Assembly: GCA_002281475.1 (NCBI GenBank) | Contig: NCGC01000012.1 | Coordinates: forward strand, 1-45,616 | Length of the DNA stretch: 45,616 bases | Source of the DNA: Methylophilales bacterium 28-44-11 | Lineage (GTDB): Bacteria > Pseudomonadota > Gammaproteobacteria > Burkholderiales > Methylophilaceae | Direction: 5' to 3' | Shown here: positions 20,530 through 31,375 of the stretch, in pieces | How positions within the stretch are numbered: position 1 is the first letter of the stretch | Layout: each line of letters opens with the position of its first letter | Program-made: the position numbers and the translations under genes | Notes under the pieces: model-generated | The model's input: the letters and a program-made list of their open reading frames with translations, nothing else | What the model was told of the DNA's origin: nothing | The model's database searches: none

Positions 20530-21789
20530 TTAAGATTTAATATTATAAAGTTGTCTTAAGACGGATTCTAAATGGGAGTGTTCTTGTCCTTGGGACTGAT
20601 TGAGTGCGTGACTTGGGGCATGCAAAAACTTATTGGTAAGTGCATTGCTCAAGGTTTCTAAAACTTTTTCTGGGCGCTCACCTTTTTGTATCATTTTTAA
20701 TGCTTTTTCTAATTCAGACTGACGCATCGCATCCACTTGGTCGCGTAACGCTTTAATCGTGGGTACCGATTCACGTTTTTTCATCCAGTGCATAAAATGT
20801 TCAACGCGTGCCGCTACAATCATCTCTGCATTCACCGCCGCTTCTTGGCGATTGCCCATGCCATCGGCCACCACCTGCGCCAAATCATCTACCGTATATA
20901 AAAACACATCGTCCATCTCGGAAACTTCAGGCTCTATGTCACGCGGAACTGCTAAATCCACCATAAAAATTGGGCGATGACGGCGTGTTTTAATGGCGCG
21001 TTCCACCATGCCTAAACCCACAATTGGCAATTGGCTGGCGGTACTGGTGATGACAATGTCAAATTCTGCAAAGCAATCGGGAAGGTCGTTTAGCAGAATC
21101 GCTTGCGCATTCAAGCCTTGTGCCGATAACTTCTCAGCCAATTGTGCACCGCGCTCAATGGTGCGGTTAGCGACAGTCATCGTTTGGGGACGTTGTGCCG
21201 CAAAATGGTCTGCACATAACTCAATCATTTCGCCTGCGCCAATTAGCAATACTTTTTGTTTGCTGATATCCCCAAAAATCCGTTGCGCCAGTTTGATGGC
21301 GGCCGCTGCCATCGAAATTGAGCTGCCACCGATATCGGTATTGGTACGCACTTCTTTCGCGACTTCAAACGTACGTTGAAACAACTTGTGTAGCATCGTG
21401 CCCAAAGTGCCCGCTTCATGTGCCACTTTGACCGATTGTTTGAACTGCCCCAAAATTTGTGGCTCTCCCAACACCATGCTATCTAAACCAGAAGCGACGC
21501 GGAATGCATGTTTGACGGCTTCTTGGTTGGAAAAGGTGTAGGTATAAGGTTGTACTTTATCCAGCGCAAGTCTATGGTAGCTTGCTAACCAATCGATCAC
21601 GGGCTCAGGACGTTCAGTTTGCACATAGATTTCAGTGCGATTACAGGTCGATAAAATGGCTGCTTCTGCCGCATTTTGTGCTGTGAGGTCGCCTAGGGCA
21701 TGGCGCAATGTTTCACCATTAAAGGCTACATGCTCACGGATGGCGATGGGGGCGGTGGTGTGATTGACACCAATGGTATAAAGCTGCAT
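20530..21789 (-). CDS. hemA: Glutamyl-tRNA reductase
   Basis: A 419-residue enzyme that reduces glutamyl-tRNA to glutamate-1-semialdehyde, the first committed step of C5-pathway haem synthesis. The catalytic Cys lies in [13 protein letters not shown] (about residue 50). The NADPH-binding segment [17 protein letters not shown] and the C-terminal dimerisation helices are present. The N-terminus [19 protein letters not shown] is typical. It leads the hemA-prfA-prmC operon. hemB, a later pathway enzyme, is about 6 kb away at 28.1 kb. Confidence 0.98.
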   Translation of the reverse strand: MQLYTIGVNHTTAPIAIREHVAFNGETLRHALGDLTAQNAAEAAILSTCNRTEIYVQTERPEPVIDWLASYHRLALDKVQPYTYTFSNQEAVKHAFRVASGLDSMVLGEPQILGQFKQSVKVAHEAGTLGTMLHKLFQRTFEVAKEVRTNTDIGGSSISMAAAAIKLAQRIFGDISKQKVLLIGAGEMIELCADHFAAQRPQTMTVANRTIERGAQLAEKLSAQGLNAQAILLNDLPDCFAEFDIVITSTASQLPIVGLGMVERAIKTRRHRPIFMVDLAVPRDIEPEVSEMDDVFLYTVDDLAQVVADGMGNRQEAAVNAEMIVAARVEHFMHWMKKRESVPTIKALRDQVDAMRQSELEKALKMIQKGERPEKVLETLSNALTNKFLHAPSHALNQSQGQEHSHLESVLRQLYNIKS

Positions 21790-21952
21790 GTGGCTATTTT
21801 ACCAAGCCATTGATTGAAATAGGAAATACCATCTGAAAAAGATCAATCACGACTGAAATCTACGTGGGAACTATGTTTTGGTGAAATAAGCATGCGTAAT
21901 TTTGAAGGATTGGCTTATCTTAGGCAAGAAATAGCGTTAAAATAACAGATTA

Positions 21953-21970
21953 TTTGATTTATAAATCAAA
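21953..21970. promoter_or_regulatory. 18-bp perfect palindrome upstream of rpe
   Basis: TTTGATTTATAAATCAAA is perfectly self-complementary and lies in the 285-nt hemA/rpe divergent gap, 105 nt before the rpe ATG. Its length and symmetry suggest a dimeric regulator site, but the protein is unknown and AT-rich palindromes can arise by chance. No other clear element was seen in this gap. Confidence 0.35.
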
Positions 21971-22074
21971 GCTAATGTGGTGATTTAGGGGTATAGACCA
22001 CTTATTTGGCTGTAAGGTCATTTTAGTTTGTAAATCGCACATTACCTTTATATTACTTTGACGGAATTATAAGC

Positions 22075-22782
22075 ATGGACAAAACATTTAGAATTGCACC
22101 GAGTATCCTTTCAGCTAACTTTGCCAAATTAGGTCAAGAGATTGAAGATGTTATTAAATCAGGCACAGACATCGTGCACTTTGATGTCATGGATAACCAT
22201 TATGTGCCCAATTTAACTATCGGCCCATTGGTGTGCGAATCGATTCGCGAAATCTCTAAAAATGTAGGTGCGTTGATTGATGTGCATTTAATGGTGAAAC
22301 CAGTGGACCGTATTATTCCTGACTTTGCTAAAGCCGGTGCCAATATCATTACCTTTCACCCAGAAGCATCTGATCATATTGACCGTAGCTTGGCCATGGT
22401 GCGTGATTTAGGCTGTAAATCAGGCTTGGTATTCAACCCAGCGACTTCATTAAGCTACCTTGATCACGTGATGGATAAAGTGGACATGATTTTATTGATG
22501 TCTGTTAACCCTGGTTTTGGTGGTCAAAAATTCATCCCAGAAACTTTGGAAAAATTAAAATTAGCGCGTGCACGCATTGATGCCTATTACGAAAAAACTG
22601 GCCGTCAAATTTGGTTAGAAGTAGACGGTGGTGTAAACGCAGCCAATATTGCGGATATTGCTAAGGCCGGTGCGGATACGTTTGTAGCAGGTAGTGCAAT
22701 TTTTGGTTCGCCAAAAGATACCGATCCAAACCGTTACGATACGGTAGTGGGTCAAATCCGTGCCTCGTTAGCCACGGTGTAG
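22075..22782 (+). CDS. rpe: Ribulose-phosphate 3-epimerase
   Basis: A 235-residue TIM-barrel enzyme interconverting ribulose 5-phosphate and xylulose 5-phosphate. Hallmarks: [30 protein letters not shown] (metal/catalytic His and Asp), [21 protein letters not shown], and the phosphate-binding VDGGVN. In a RuMP-cycle methylotroph it also serves regeneration of the formaldehyde acceptor ribulose 5-phosphate. It is first of a probable rpe-gph-trpEGDC-hemB run on the plus strand. Confidence 0.97.
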   Translation: MDKTFRIAPSILSANFAKLGQEIEDVIKSGTDIVHFDVMDNHYVPNLTIGPLVCESIREISKNVGALIDVHLMVKPVDRIIPDFAKAGANIITFHPEASDHIDRSLAMVRDLGCKSGLVFNPATSLSYLDHVMDKVDMILLMSVNPGFGGQKFIPETLEKLKLARARIDAYYEKTGRQIWLEVDGGVNAANIADIAKAGADTFVAGSAIFGSPKDTDPNRYDTVVGQIRASLATV

Positions 22783-22830
22783 TTTGAGCGCGTGTAGTTT
22801 GTGGGTATTGCCGTAGCAGGGAACCATTCA

Positions 22831-23499
22831 ATGTCGCAATTTAAAGTCAGCGCATTGATGTTTGATTTAGATGGCACTTTGCTCAATACGGCGCCACAAA
22901 TTGCCGAAGCGGCAAATGCAATGTTGGTGGAGTTAAGTTTGCCAATATTGCCTTATGCGCAAATAAAAAGTTATATTGGTGAAGGCGCACAGATGTTGAT
23001 TCAGCGCTGTTTGGTAGGTGCGTTACATCACACCCCAGATCCGTTAGTGATGGCAAAAGCGCAGACCGCGTTCTTTGAGCATTATGCTAACAATTTAACC
23101 GAAAGTTTGCCTTTTGATGGGGTACAAGTTGGCCTAACTGCGTTGAAGCAACGCGATTTAAAGCTGGCTTGCGTGACTAATAAACCCGAAAGGTTTACGC
23201 GTCCATTGTTGGAAGCGAGTGGTTTGGATGTGTTTTTTGACATCGTAGTATCCGGTGATACCTTGCCAAGAAAAAAGCCAGACCCTATACAGATACATCA
23301 CATTTGTGCAGAATTCGATGTGATAGAGATGGAAGCGATGTTGGTGGGGGATTCTGCCACCGATATTGCGGCAGCGCATGCTGCAGGCTGTTTTATCGTC
23401 ACAGTACCTTATGGTTATAATCAGGGTAAAGCTATCGACGAAAGCCAAATAGATGCGATGATTCGAGACTTAACCGAATTGCCAGCTATGCTAATGTAA
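22831..23499 (+). CDS. gph: Phosphoglycolate phosphatase (HAD family)
   Basis: A 222-residue HAD subfamily IA phosphatase. Motif I LMFDLDGTLLNTAP, motif II CVTNKPERF, the Lys in LPRKKPDP and motif IV LVGDSATDIAAAHAAGC are intact. Gph removes 2-phosphoglycolate formed during DNA-end repair. The ATG at 22831 follows AGGGA; an in-frame GTG ten codons upstream is less likely. Its position between rpe and trpE matches many beta- and gammaproteobacteria. Confidence 0.92.
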   Translation: MSQFKVSALMFDLDGTLLNTAPQIAEAANAMLVELSLPILPYAQIKSYIGEGAQMLIQRCLVGALHHTPDPLVMAKAQTAFFEHYANNLTESLPFDGVQVGLTALKQRDLKLACVTNKPERFTRPLLEASGLDVFFDIVVSGDTLPRKKPDPIQIHHICAEFDVIEMEAMLVGDSATDIAAAHAAGCFIVTVPYGYNQGKAIDESQIDAMIRDLTELPAMLM

Positions 23500-23542
23500 T
23501 TCATTATTTAATAATAACTTAACCCAATTAAAGTGTATTGAT

Positions 23543-23611
23543 ATGTGCTCTCAACAGCGTAATTTTTTATTCCAGCCTCAAATTAGCTGGCGTAGTTCTT
23601 GGCGAAGCTAA
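23543..23611 (+). CDS. Candidate trp leader peptide
   Basis: A 22-codon reading frame 93 nt upstream of trpE. Its C-terminal end reads ISWRSSWRS, with two Trp codons near the stop. The Trp codons lie inside one arm of a set of mutually exclusive base-pairings (see the element at 23583-23642), the layout expected of amino-acid attenuation. The Shine-Dalgarno is weak (AAAG about 11 nt upstream), and no terminator U-run follows. The call rests on position and Trp content only. Confidence 0.4.
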   Translation: MCSQQRNFLFQPQISWRSSWRS

Positions 23612-23642
23612 GACAAGACTTGTTCATGTCTCGTTAGCAGAC
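23583..23642 (+). promoter_or_regulatory. Possible trp attenuation/antitermination structures
   Basis: Three alternative pairings overlap. TTAGCT 23583-23588 pairs with AGCTAA 23606-23611. GCTAA 23607-23611 plus AGAC 23616-23619 pair with TTAGC 23634-23638 plus GTCT 23628-23631. GTCT 23628-23631 pairs with AGAC 23639-23642. They cannot form together, as in 1:2, 2:3 and 3:4 leader folds. The last stem is short and lacks a U-tract, so a termination mechanism is unproven. Confidence 0.35.
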
Positions 23643-23704
23643 GGATTCATCATGTATCTGGTGATGGACGACCAAAACAAAAATTACGTAGAAAGTGTAG
23701 AACC

Positions 23705-25195
23705 ATGTTAACCACGATTTCCCAATCTGAATTTGATGCCTTAGCATCGCAAGGTTACAACCGTATCCCGCTCTTGCTGGAAACCTTTGCCGATTTAGAT
23801 ACACCGTTGTCCTTGTATCTTAAATTAGCCAATCAACCTTTTTCCTACCTGTTAGAAAGTGTACAAGGCGGTGAGCGCTTTGGGCGATATTCTATTATTG
23901 GCTTGCCAGCTAAAACGCTTATTGTGGCAAGAGGTAACCAACTGCAAGTATTGCAACATGACGTTGCCATTGAAACGCACGATGATATCAATCCTCTTGA
24001 TTTCGTTAAAACCTACCAAGCCCGTTTTAAAACCCCACCCTATGAAGGCCTGCCCAGATTTACTGGTGGCTTGGCCGGCTATTTCGGTTATGAAACTATC
24101 CGTTATATTGAAAAACGCTTAGCACACACCAACAAGCCTGATGTATTGGGCGTGCCAGATGTGTTGTTGATGGTGTCGGAAGAGATTGCCGTGGTGGATA
24201 ATCTGAGTGGCAAGCTTTACTTTATAGTCTATGCTGACCCAACTCAAGACCAAGCGTATCAACATGCATTAACACGCATTCAGCAGTTAGTGCAGATGCT
24301 ACGCAAAACGGTGGTGATTCCAGAATCACTACCTATGGCTAAAACCGAAGCCACTTCTGAGTTTGGTGAAGAAGCATTTAAAGCAGCGGTAAAAAAAGCA
24401 CAAGCCTATATTTTAGAAGGCGACATCATGCAGGTAGTCTTGAGTCAACGTATGTCGCAGCCGTTTGCCGCCCCACCGCTATCACTTTACCGTGCTTTGC
24501 GCAGTCTCAATCCTTCGCCCTACATGTTTTATTACGACATGGGCGATCACCATGTGGTGGGCGCTTCACCAGAAATCTTGGTGCGTTTGGAGGATGATAC
24601 CGTGACTTCACGTCCGATTGCAGGCACTCGCCCAAGGGGCAAAACACGTGAAGCCGATGTTGCGTTGGCTGACGAGTTATTGGCTGATCCTAAAGAACGT
24701 GCTGAACACGTGCAACTCATGGATTTAGGCCGAAATGATGTGGGTCGCGTGGCGCAAGTCGGTACGGTCAAAGTGACTGACAATATGATGATTGAGCGTT
24801 ACTCTCATGTGATGCATATTGTGAGTAACGTGGAAGGCAAGCTCAAGCCTGGCTTAGATGCGATAGATGTATTAAAAGCCACATTCCCTGCAGGTACAGT
24901 GTCTGGAGCGCCTAAAGTGCGTGCCATGGAAATTATTGATGAATTAGAGCCTAGCAAGCGCGGGATTTACGCAGGTGCGGTAGGCTATTTAGGATTTAAT
25001 GGCGACATGGATGTGGCGATTGCGATTCGCACCGCAGTGATTAAAGACCAGATGCTGTATGTGCAAGCGGGCGCTGGCATAGTGGCAGATTCCGTACCGC
25101 AATCGGAGTGGGAAGAAACCCAAAATAAAGCAAAAGCAGTGATTCGTGCTGCTGAATTAGTGCAAGCAGGGCTTGATAGCAAAGGTGAACAATAA
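23705..25195 (+). CDS. trpE: Anthranilate synthase component I
   Basis: A 496-residue chorismate-utilising enzyme that forms anthranilate using ammonia from TrpG. The N-terminal domain carries the feedback motif region [15 protein letters not shown] (the LLES element of Trp binding). The catalytic domain has [41 protein letters not shown] and [23 protein letters not shown]. The stop overlaps the trpG ATG by 1 nt. A possible Trp-codon leader lies upstream. Confidence 0.98.
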   Translation: MLTTISQSEFDALASQGYNRIPLLLETFADLDTPLSLYLKLANQPFSYLLESVQGGERFGRYSIIGLPAKTLIVARGNQLQVLQHDVAIETHDDINPLDFVKTYQARFKTPPYEGLPRFTGGLAGYFGYETIRYIEKRLAHTNKPDVLGVPDVLLMVSEEIAVVDNLSGKLYFIVYADPTQDQAYQHALTRIQQLVQMLRKTVVIPESLPMAKTEATSEFGEEAFKAAVKKAQAYILEGDIMQVVLSQRMSQPFAAPPLSLYRALRSLNPSPYMFYYDMGDHHVVGASPEILVRLEDDTVTSRPIAGTRPRGKTREADVALADELLADPKERAEHVQLMDLGRNDVGRVAQVGTVKVTDNMMIERYSHVMHIVSNVEGKLKPGLDAIDVLKATFPAGTVSGAPKVRAMEIIDELEPSKRGIYAGAVGYLGFNGDMDVAIAIRTAVIKDQMLYVQAGAGIVADSVPQSEWEETQNKAKAVIRAAELVQAGLDSKGEQ

Positions 25196-25761
25196 TGCTA
25201 CTAATGATCGATAATTACGACTCGTTTACCTATAATTTAGTCCAATATTTTGGTGAACTTGGTCAAGATGTGCAGGTATACCGCAACGACGAAATTGATT
25301 TAGCGACTGTAGCAAAGCTAAAACCGCGTCATATTGTGATTTCGCCTGGGCCATGCACACCAAATGAAGCGGGTATTTCGGTGCCGCTGATTCATGAATT
25401 TGCAGGCAAAATTCCACTCTTAGGTGTGTGTTTAGGTCACCAAAGTATAGGCCAAGCGTTTGGCGGAAAGATCATCAAAGCCAAAACCTTAATGCATGGT
25501 AAAACCTCATTGATTTATCATGAGAATGTCGGCGTGTTCCGTGACTTGCCCAACCCCTATACTGCAACGCGTTATCATTCATTGGTGATTGAACGTGAAA
25601 CCATGCCTGATTGTTTAGAAATCACCGCATGGACAGAAGACGATGAAATCATGGGTGTACGCCATAAAACTCTAGCAGTAGAAGGTGTGCAATTTCACCC
25701 AGAGTCTATTCTGACCGAACATGGTCATGCATTATTGGATAATTTTCTAAAGGCTTACTGA
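25195..25761 (+). CDS. trpG: Anthranilate synthase component II (glutamine amidotransferase)
   Basis: A 188-residue class I glutamine amidotransferase. The nucleophile Cys is in [17 protein letters not shown] and the catalytic His-Glu pair in [14 protein letters not shown]. The N-terminus [22 protein letters not shown] is standard. TAATG coupling with trpE and ATGA-type overlap with trpD imply equimolar synthesis. In some bacteria this subunit also serves aminodeoxychorismate synthase; nothing here decides that. Confidence 0.97.
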   Translation: MLLMIDNYDSFTYNLVQYFGELGQDVQVYRNDEIDLATVAKLKPRHIVISPGPCTPNEAGISVPLIHEFAGKIPLLGVCLGHQSIGQAFGGKIIKAKTLMHGKTSLIYHENVGVFRDLPNPYTATRYHSLVIERETMPDCLEITAWTEDDEIMGVRHKTLAVEGVQFHPESILTEHGHALLDNFLKAY

Positions 25762-26786
25762 TGAGCATGACACCCAAACTTGCGTTGCAACGGTTGGTAG
25801 ACCATGCCAATTTCACCCATGAGGAAATGCTGGCTATTATGCAGCAAATCATGGGGGGTGAATTTACGCCGATACAAATCGCAGGTTTTCTTTGCGCTCT
25901 GCGCGTGAAGGGGGAAACGGTGACCGAGATTGCCGCCGCTGCGCAAGTGATGCGTGAGCTTTCTAGCAAAGTGGTCGTCACTGATACACGTCATTTGATA
26001 GATACCTGTGGCACGGGTGGTGCGCCTAATAAAGCATTTAATGTATCTACAGCCTCAGCGTTTGTGGCAGCGGGCGCAGGTGCACGTATCGCCAAACATG
26101 GTGGGCGCGCAGCGTCTTCCAAAAGCGGTTCTGCCGATGTGCTGGAAGCATTGGGTGTGAATATCAGCTTAACGCCAGAGCAGGTGGGGCGTTGTGTGAA
26201 CGAAGCTGGTATTGGTTTTATGTTTGCCCCCAACCACCATAGTGCGATGAAGTATGCGGCGCCAGTGCGCCGTGAGTTAGGTATTCGTACCATGTTTAAT
26301 TTGTTGGGGCCAATGACCAATCCAGCGGGCGCCAAGCGTCAGGTGATGGGGGTGTTCCACCGTGATTTGGTGCCACTACTGGCGCAGACCTTACAGCAAT
26401 TGGGTAGCGAGCACGTCATGGTAGTGCACAGTGCCGATGAAATGGATGAAATCTCATTTTCAGCAGATACTTTTGTGGCAGAACTGAAGGGTGGTCAAGT
26501 ACAAGAGTACACACTTAACCCGACGCAATTCGGCATACCGTTGCATGATATCAATAGCATTCGTGTTGAAAACGCACAACATTCATGCGAGATTATTCTT
26601 GGCCTGTTGTCTGGCGAAAAAGGACCTGCGCGTGACATCGTGCTATTGAACGCTGGTGCAGCCATTTATGTGTCAGGACTAGCAGCCGACATCCAAACAG
26701 GCATTGCGCAAGCTGCGCACGCGATTGATTCTGGTGCCGCGCTCAATAAACTGCAACAGCTTAAGGTGTTGAGCCAGACCGCATGA
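25761..26786 (+). CDS. trpD: Anthranilate phosphoribosyltransferase
   Basis: A 341-residue enzyme joining anthranilate to PRPP. Motifs: DTCGTGGAPNKAFNVSTASAFVAAGAGARIAKHGGRAASSKSGSADVLEALG, summarised by the glycine loop CGTGG and the KHGG/SGSAD segments, and the RELGIRTMFNLLGPMTNPAG region. The ATG overlaps the trpG stop by 1 nt; the 3' end overlaps the DUF3465 gene by 4 nt. Confidence 0.97.
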   Translation: MSMTPKLALQRLVDHANFTHEEMLAIMQQIMGGEFTPIQIAGFLCALRVKGETVTEIAAAAQVMRELSSKVVVTDTRHLIDTCGTGGAPNKAFNVSTASAFVAAGAGARIAKHGGRAASSKSGSADVLEALGVNISLTPEQVGRCVNEAGIGFMFAPNHHSAMKYAAPVRRELGIRTMFNLLGPMTNPAGAKRQVMGVFHRDLVPLLAQTLQQLGSEHVMVVHSADEMDEISFSADTFVAELKGGQVQEYTLNPTQFGIPLHDINSIRVENAQHSCEIILGLLSGEKGPARDIVLLNAGAAIYVSGLAADIQTGIAQAAHAIDSGAALNKLQQLKVLSQTA

Positions 26787-27277
26787 AGCGCTTGATGCTG
26801 ATTGCATTGACCATTTGTTTGGCGTCGTGTCTGCAAGCACCGCAAGATGACGCAGGTCTCAACCAACCGCAATCGGCAGTGGCGGTTAAAGACACCACGC
26901 AAACACTTGATTTAAAACCATTAAGTGGTCAGCTTCATGTAGATCTAAATCAGGCAATAGTTGATGCATTCGAGCGCAAGCAAAGTGATGTATGGGTAGA
27001 AGGTGCGGGCGTTGTAACAAAATTATTGCCAGACGATAACAAAGGCTCACGCCACCAAAAATTTTTAGTGCGCATCAACGAAAAGCAAAGTTTGTTATTT
27101 GCACACAACATTGATTTATCACCGAGAATTGATGGGTTAAAAGTGGGTGATCACATTGAGTTTAAAGGTGAGTATGTTTTTAACCCCAAGGGTGGCATCA
27201 TCCACTGGACGCATCTTGACCCAAAAGGGCAGCATCAGGGTGGTTGGATTAAACATCAGGGAAACAATTACGAGTAA
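26783..27277 (+). CDS. DUF3465 lipoprotein inside the trp operon
   Basis: A 164-residue predicted lipoprotein: signal peptide with lipobox LASC (Cys at about residue 16), a short linker, then a DUF3465-type domain (HQKFLVRIN, LLFAHNIDLSPRIDGLKVGDHIEFKGEY, NPKGGIIHWTHLDPKGQHQGGWIKH), an OB-fold-like family of unknown function. Its ATG overlaps the trpD stop by 4 nt, so it is transcribed and translated with tryptophan genes. Nothing in the sequence links it to tryptophan synthesis; co-expression may be accidental. Confidence 0.8.
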   Translation: MKRLMLIALTICLASCLQAPQDDAGLNQPQSAVAVKDTTQTLDLKPLSGQLHVDLNQAIVDAFERKQSDVWVEGAGVVTKLLPDDNKGSRHQKFLVRINEKQSLLFAHNIDLSPRIDGLKVGDHIEFKGEYVFNPKGGIIHWTHLDPKGQHQGGWIKHQGNNYE

Positions 27278-27330
27278 AAAATAAACTTTCATGACCCCGT
27301 TTAGAAAGTTTAATTTTGGATGAAAAAGTG

Positions 27331-28119
27331 ATGAGCGATATATTAAATAAAATTTTAGCCACCAAAGCGATTGAGGTAGCTGCAGCCAAAGCCAAAATCA
27401 GTTTGGAAGCTATCCAGCAACTGGCTACTGAACAACCGCCAGCGCGTGATTTTGTCGGCAGTATTCGCCAAAAAATTGCAGAAGGTAAATCCGCAGTCAT
27501 TGCAGAGATTAAAAAAGCCAGCCCTTCCAAGGGTGTGATTCGTGCTGATTTTAAACCTGCTGAAATTGCAAATAGCTATGAATCAGCTGGTGCAGCCTGT
27601 TTGTCAGTGCTCACTGACGAGCAATATTTTCAAGGTTCGGCAGACTATTTAAAACAAGCACGTGCTGCATGCGAGCTACCCGTGTTGCGTAAAGATTTTA
27701 TGATCGATGCTTACCAAGTGTACGAAGCGCGTGCGATGGGGGCCGATTGTATTTTGTTGATTGCCGCAGCACTCAGCTTACCTAAAATGCAAGCTTTAGA
27801 AACCGTGGCGCATCAACTAGGCATGGCAGTGTTGGTAGAAGTGCACAACGGCGAAGAATTGGATTTGGCCTTGCAGTTGACCACCCCATTACTTGGCATC
27901 AATAATCGTAATTTACGCACTTTTGAAGTGAAGTTGGATACCACGCTGGGTCTGCTTGACCGTATTCCAAAAGATAAGATTGTGGTGACTGAGTCAGGTA
28001 TATTTACCAGCGATGATGTGGCCCTGATGCGCAAACATCATGTGCATACGTTTTTAGTAGGTGAGGCATTTATGCGTCAAGATGATCCTGGTCTTGAGTT
28101 ATCTAAAGTGTTTGCTTAA
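27331..28119 (+). CDS. trpC: Indole-3-glycerol phosphate synthase
   Basis: A 262-residue TIM-barrel enzyme closing the indole ring. Motifs: [61 protein letters not shown] and [13 protein letters not shown] chose the ATG at 27331 ([12 protein letters not shown]), the usual N-terminus; a TTG five codons upstream is less likely. It follows the lipoprotein gene by 53 nt and precedes hemB by 9 nt. Confidence 0.97.
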   Translation: MSDILNKILATKAIEVAAAKAKISLEAIQQLATEQPPARDFVGSIRQKIAEGKSAVIAEIKKASPSKGVIRADFKPAEIANSYESAGAACLSVLTDEQYFQGSADYLKQARAACELPVLRKDFMIDAYQVYEARAMGADCILLIAAALSLPKMQALETVAHQLGMAVLVEVHNGEELDLALQLTTPLLGINNRNLRTFEVKLDTTLGLLDRIPKDKIVVTESGIFTSDDVALMRKHHVHTFLVGEAFMRQDDPGLELSKVFA

Positions 28120-29124
<1,005 letters not shown>

Positions 29125-29151
29125 AGCAAGCCTGTCCTATTAGATAAGCGT

Positions 29152-29178
29152 AAAAAAGCCCGCAATTGCGGGCTTTTT
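29152..29178. terminator. Bidirectional Rho-independent terminator
   Basis: GCCCGCAATTGCGGGC (29158-29173) is a perfect palindrome flanked by six A and five T residues. It can end the hemB transcript on the plus strand and the cytochrome b561 transcript on the minus strand. Confidence 0.92.
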
Positions 29179-29200
29179 GATGTTGAGAGGTTTTATTAGA

Positions 29201-29797
29201 CTATTTTAAAGTCATGCGCTGCATGGTGGTGTCTTTATCAATAAACTTATGCTTCAGTGCGCCAAGTATATGGATGATGATGACTAACAAAATAATCACA
29301 CCGATGATTTCATGGGCTTCTTTAAATACATCCCGCAAAATTGAATTGTCTAAGCCTGGAAGAAATTCTAACCCAAACCATTTAACACCATATTTACTCG
29401 AAATCGCCATGATGATGCCACTGACTGGTAACGCTACCATTAGCAAATACAATAGGTGATGTGCGCCTGTGGCTAGTTTGCGTTCTATCGCGCTATAGCT
29501 ACTAAGTAATGCAGGTGGTTTGTGGGTGATGCGCCAAAACACACGAAAAGCAATTAGTGCAAGTATGGTGATGCCAATGGATTTATGTAAGTTAAAGTAG
29601 AACGTGCGTGGACTGGCTTCTTCTGCTAATTGCCAAGTGTAAATGCCTAGATCAAATAAATCGTAAGCCATTTGTTTGGGCGCTTCTTTCGGTAGCTCGC
29701 TCATATACCAACCCATTGCAAACATACCAAAAATGGCGATGGCGATTAACCAGTGCAGTACGACGGCTGTGTTGGTATAGCGATTACTTACATTCAT
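29201..29797 (-). CDS. Cytochrome b561 family protein
   Basis: A 198-residue four-helix membrane cytochrome b. The first helix contains VVLHWLIAIAIFGMFAMGWYM, and further haem-ligand candidates are His in FNLHKSIGI, HHLLYLLMVALPVSG and the paired KEAHEIIGVIILLVIIIHILGALKH. Members of this family (CybB-like) move electrons between quinol and periplasmic partners or superoxide. A GAGGAG Shine-Dalgarno precedes the ATG. It is divergent from the MBL-fold gene, with a 123-nt gap. Confidence 0.9.
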   Translation of the reverse strand: MNVSNRYTNTAVVLHWLIAIAIFGMFAMGWYMSELPKEAPKQMAYDLFDLGIYTWQLAEEASPRTFYFNLHKSIGITILALIAFRVFWRITHKPPALLSSYSAIERKLATGAHHLLYLLMVALPVSGIIMAISSKYGVKWFGLEFLPGLDNSILRDVFKEAHEIIGVIILLVIIIHILGALKHKFIDKDTTMQRMTLK

Positions 29798-29920
29798 GCA
29801 TTGCTCCTCGATATTATTTTTGCGTTGTGACAGCAGTCACACACAATTGTTGCCTCATTCACATAATATTAGCGTATTCTCAGGAATTTACCGTGTGTAA
29901 AATCATTAAAAGGAAAACGC

Positions 29921-30836
29921 ATGACACGTCTAGTTTGTTATCTGATGGTCTCATTATTAGCGGCTTGCGCGCAAGCTGGGGTCGGTCATTCTGCTTTTTC
30001 AATTGAAGATGTAGGTAACGGGGTTTATGTACATCACGGAGAGCACTTAGATATTGATACTGGCTACCAAGGCGATATCTGCAACACCAGCTTTGTGGTG
30101 GGTAGTAATGGAGTGGCGGTGATTGATACCGGTGGAAGTTTAAAAGTAGGTAATCAGCTACGTACAGCCATTCGCAAGGTAACAGACAAACCCATATTGT
30201 ATGTGATCAATACCCATGTGCACCCAGACCACGTCTATGGCAATGCCGCATTTTTGGATGACAAGCCACAATTTGTCGGCCATGCAAAACTGGGCGATAT
30301 GATGCAATTACGTAAAGAAGCCTACGATAAATTAAATAGCCAATATTTAGGTGCCGATGCAAAAGGAACGGTGCAGGTATTACCTACTTTGCCTATAAAA
30401 GAATCTCTAGTGTTGGATTTGGGTGATAGAAAACTGACTGTAGTCCCTTATCTAGTGGCACATACCAATACAGATATTACGATAATGGATAGCAAAACCA
30501 GCACACTGTTTACTGGAGATTTATTATTTATTTCCAGTGGTTGAAGGCGATATTAAAGGCTTAATCGCAGCGATTGATACCCTTAAAACCTACCCTGTAA
30601 AGCAAGTGGTGCCTGGACACGGTCCAGTGGCAAAGGATTGGATAACAGCCTTAAATAATGAACAGCGCTATCTAAATGCGGTGCTGACGGATGTGCGTGC
30701 AGCGATTAAAACGGGTGAAAGTATGGAGCATGCAATGTCCAATGCCGCCGCAAGTGAGCGTGATAAATGGCTGTTGTTTGATATAGCCAACCGCAGAAAT
30801 GTGAACACGATTTTTACTGCGTTGGAATGGGAATAA
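29921..30836 (+). pseudogene. Frameshifted MBL-fold hydrolase (quinoprotein-relay type)
   Basis: The 5' part reads a signal peptide/lipobox (SLLAACAQ) and a metallo-beta-lactamase fold with NTHVHPDHVYGN (His99, His101, Asp103, His104) and FTGDLLF (zinc-bridging Asp), then hits a stop at 30542-30544. The reading frame continues in another phase from about 30534 as PVVEGDIKG...VVPGHGP, carrying the last metal His. The two parts together match quinoprotein relay system zinc metallohydrolases, which usually accompany PQQ/c-type cytochrome modules. Compared with that family, about 8 nt seem missing around 30530. It is either a pseudogene or a sequencing error. Confidence 0.75.
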
Positions 30837-30839
30837 CTG

Positions 30840-30877
30840 AAAAAAACAGGTGAACTGCTGAATGCAAATTCACCTGT
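30840..30877 (-). terminator. Rho-independent terminator after doxX-like gene
   Basis: A 9-bp stem ACAGGTGAA (30846-30854) / TTCACCTGT (30869-30877). On the minus strand it is followed by a run of six T residues. It lies between two convergent genes and may also stop plus-strand transcription weakly. Confidence 0.7.
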
Positions 30878-30891
30878 ATTATTTGCCGGCG

Positions 30892-31284
30892 TTATTTTTT
30901 AATGTTGTCCACACTAAATGCGGTTTGTGGGTATTGAGCCATTAAAAGAAGGCCGCCAGCGATACCGAAATAAGTAAAAAAAACTTCCACGGCGTTAGGT
31001 GATGCGCTTGTACCGATCACTAAAGCGTTAAATATAGAAAACGCAGCTAAAACGTAAGCACTTAATTTTGTTTTAAAACCTATGAGTAAAGTAAAACCAA
31101 ACACTAGCTTAACCAATATGATTAGGGGTGCAAAAATGCTAGGTAGACCCAGCTGACCAAGGGCCATTTGGTATTGCAAATAGCCACCAACGGTATTGGT
31201 GATGTTAATAAGTAAAATAATAATAGTCCCTAAAAATACCAGAGCTAATAAAATCCTTGCAAAAACTGCTTGATAACTTTGCAT
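30892..31284 (-). CDS. DoxX family membrane protein
   Basis: A 130-residue protein with four predicted membrane helices (FARILLALVFLGTIIILL; IFAPLIILVKLVFGFTLLIG; LSAYVLAAFSIFNALVIG; FTYFGIAGGLLLMAQY). It matches the DoxX/DoxD-like membrane family, whose members are linked to thiosulfate, redox or membrane stress functions but are mostly uncharacterised. The ATG at 31284 has an AGGTTG-type Shine-Dalgarno; upstream in-frame Met codons would add a spurious extension. It is divergent from the GNAT gene. Confidence 0.85.
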   Translation of the reverse strand: MQSYQAVFARILLALVFLGTIIILLINITNTVGGYLQYQMALGQLGLPSIFAPLIILVKLVFGFTLLIGFKTKLSAYVLAAFSIFNALVIGTSASPNAVEVFFTYFGIAGGLLLMAQYPQTAFSVDNIKK

Positions 31285-31375
31285 AAAACAACCTATTAAT
31301 GTAAACAAAATGTAAGTGTGCATAATGCCTGTATGGCTGTTGAAATGCAATCTTAGCCCTTCAAAGAGACTCGGA

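Noticed and set aside
23550..23575. T-rich run before trpE as a terminator
   Set aside because: It lies inside the candidate leader frame and has no stem immediately upstream.
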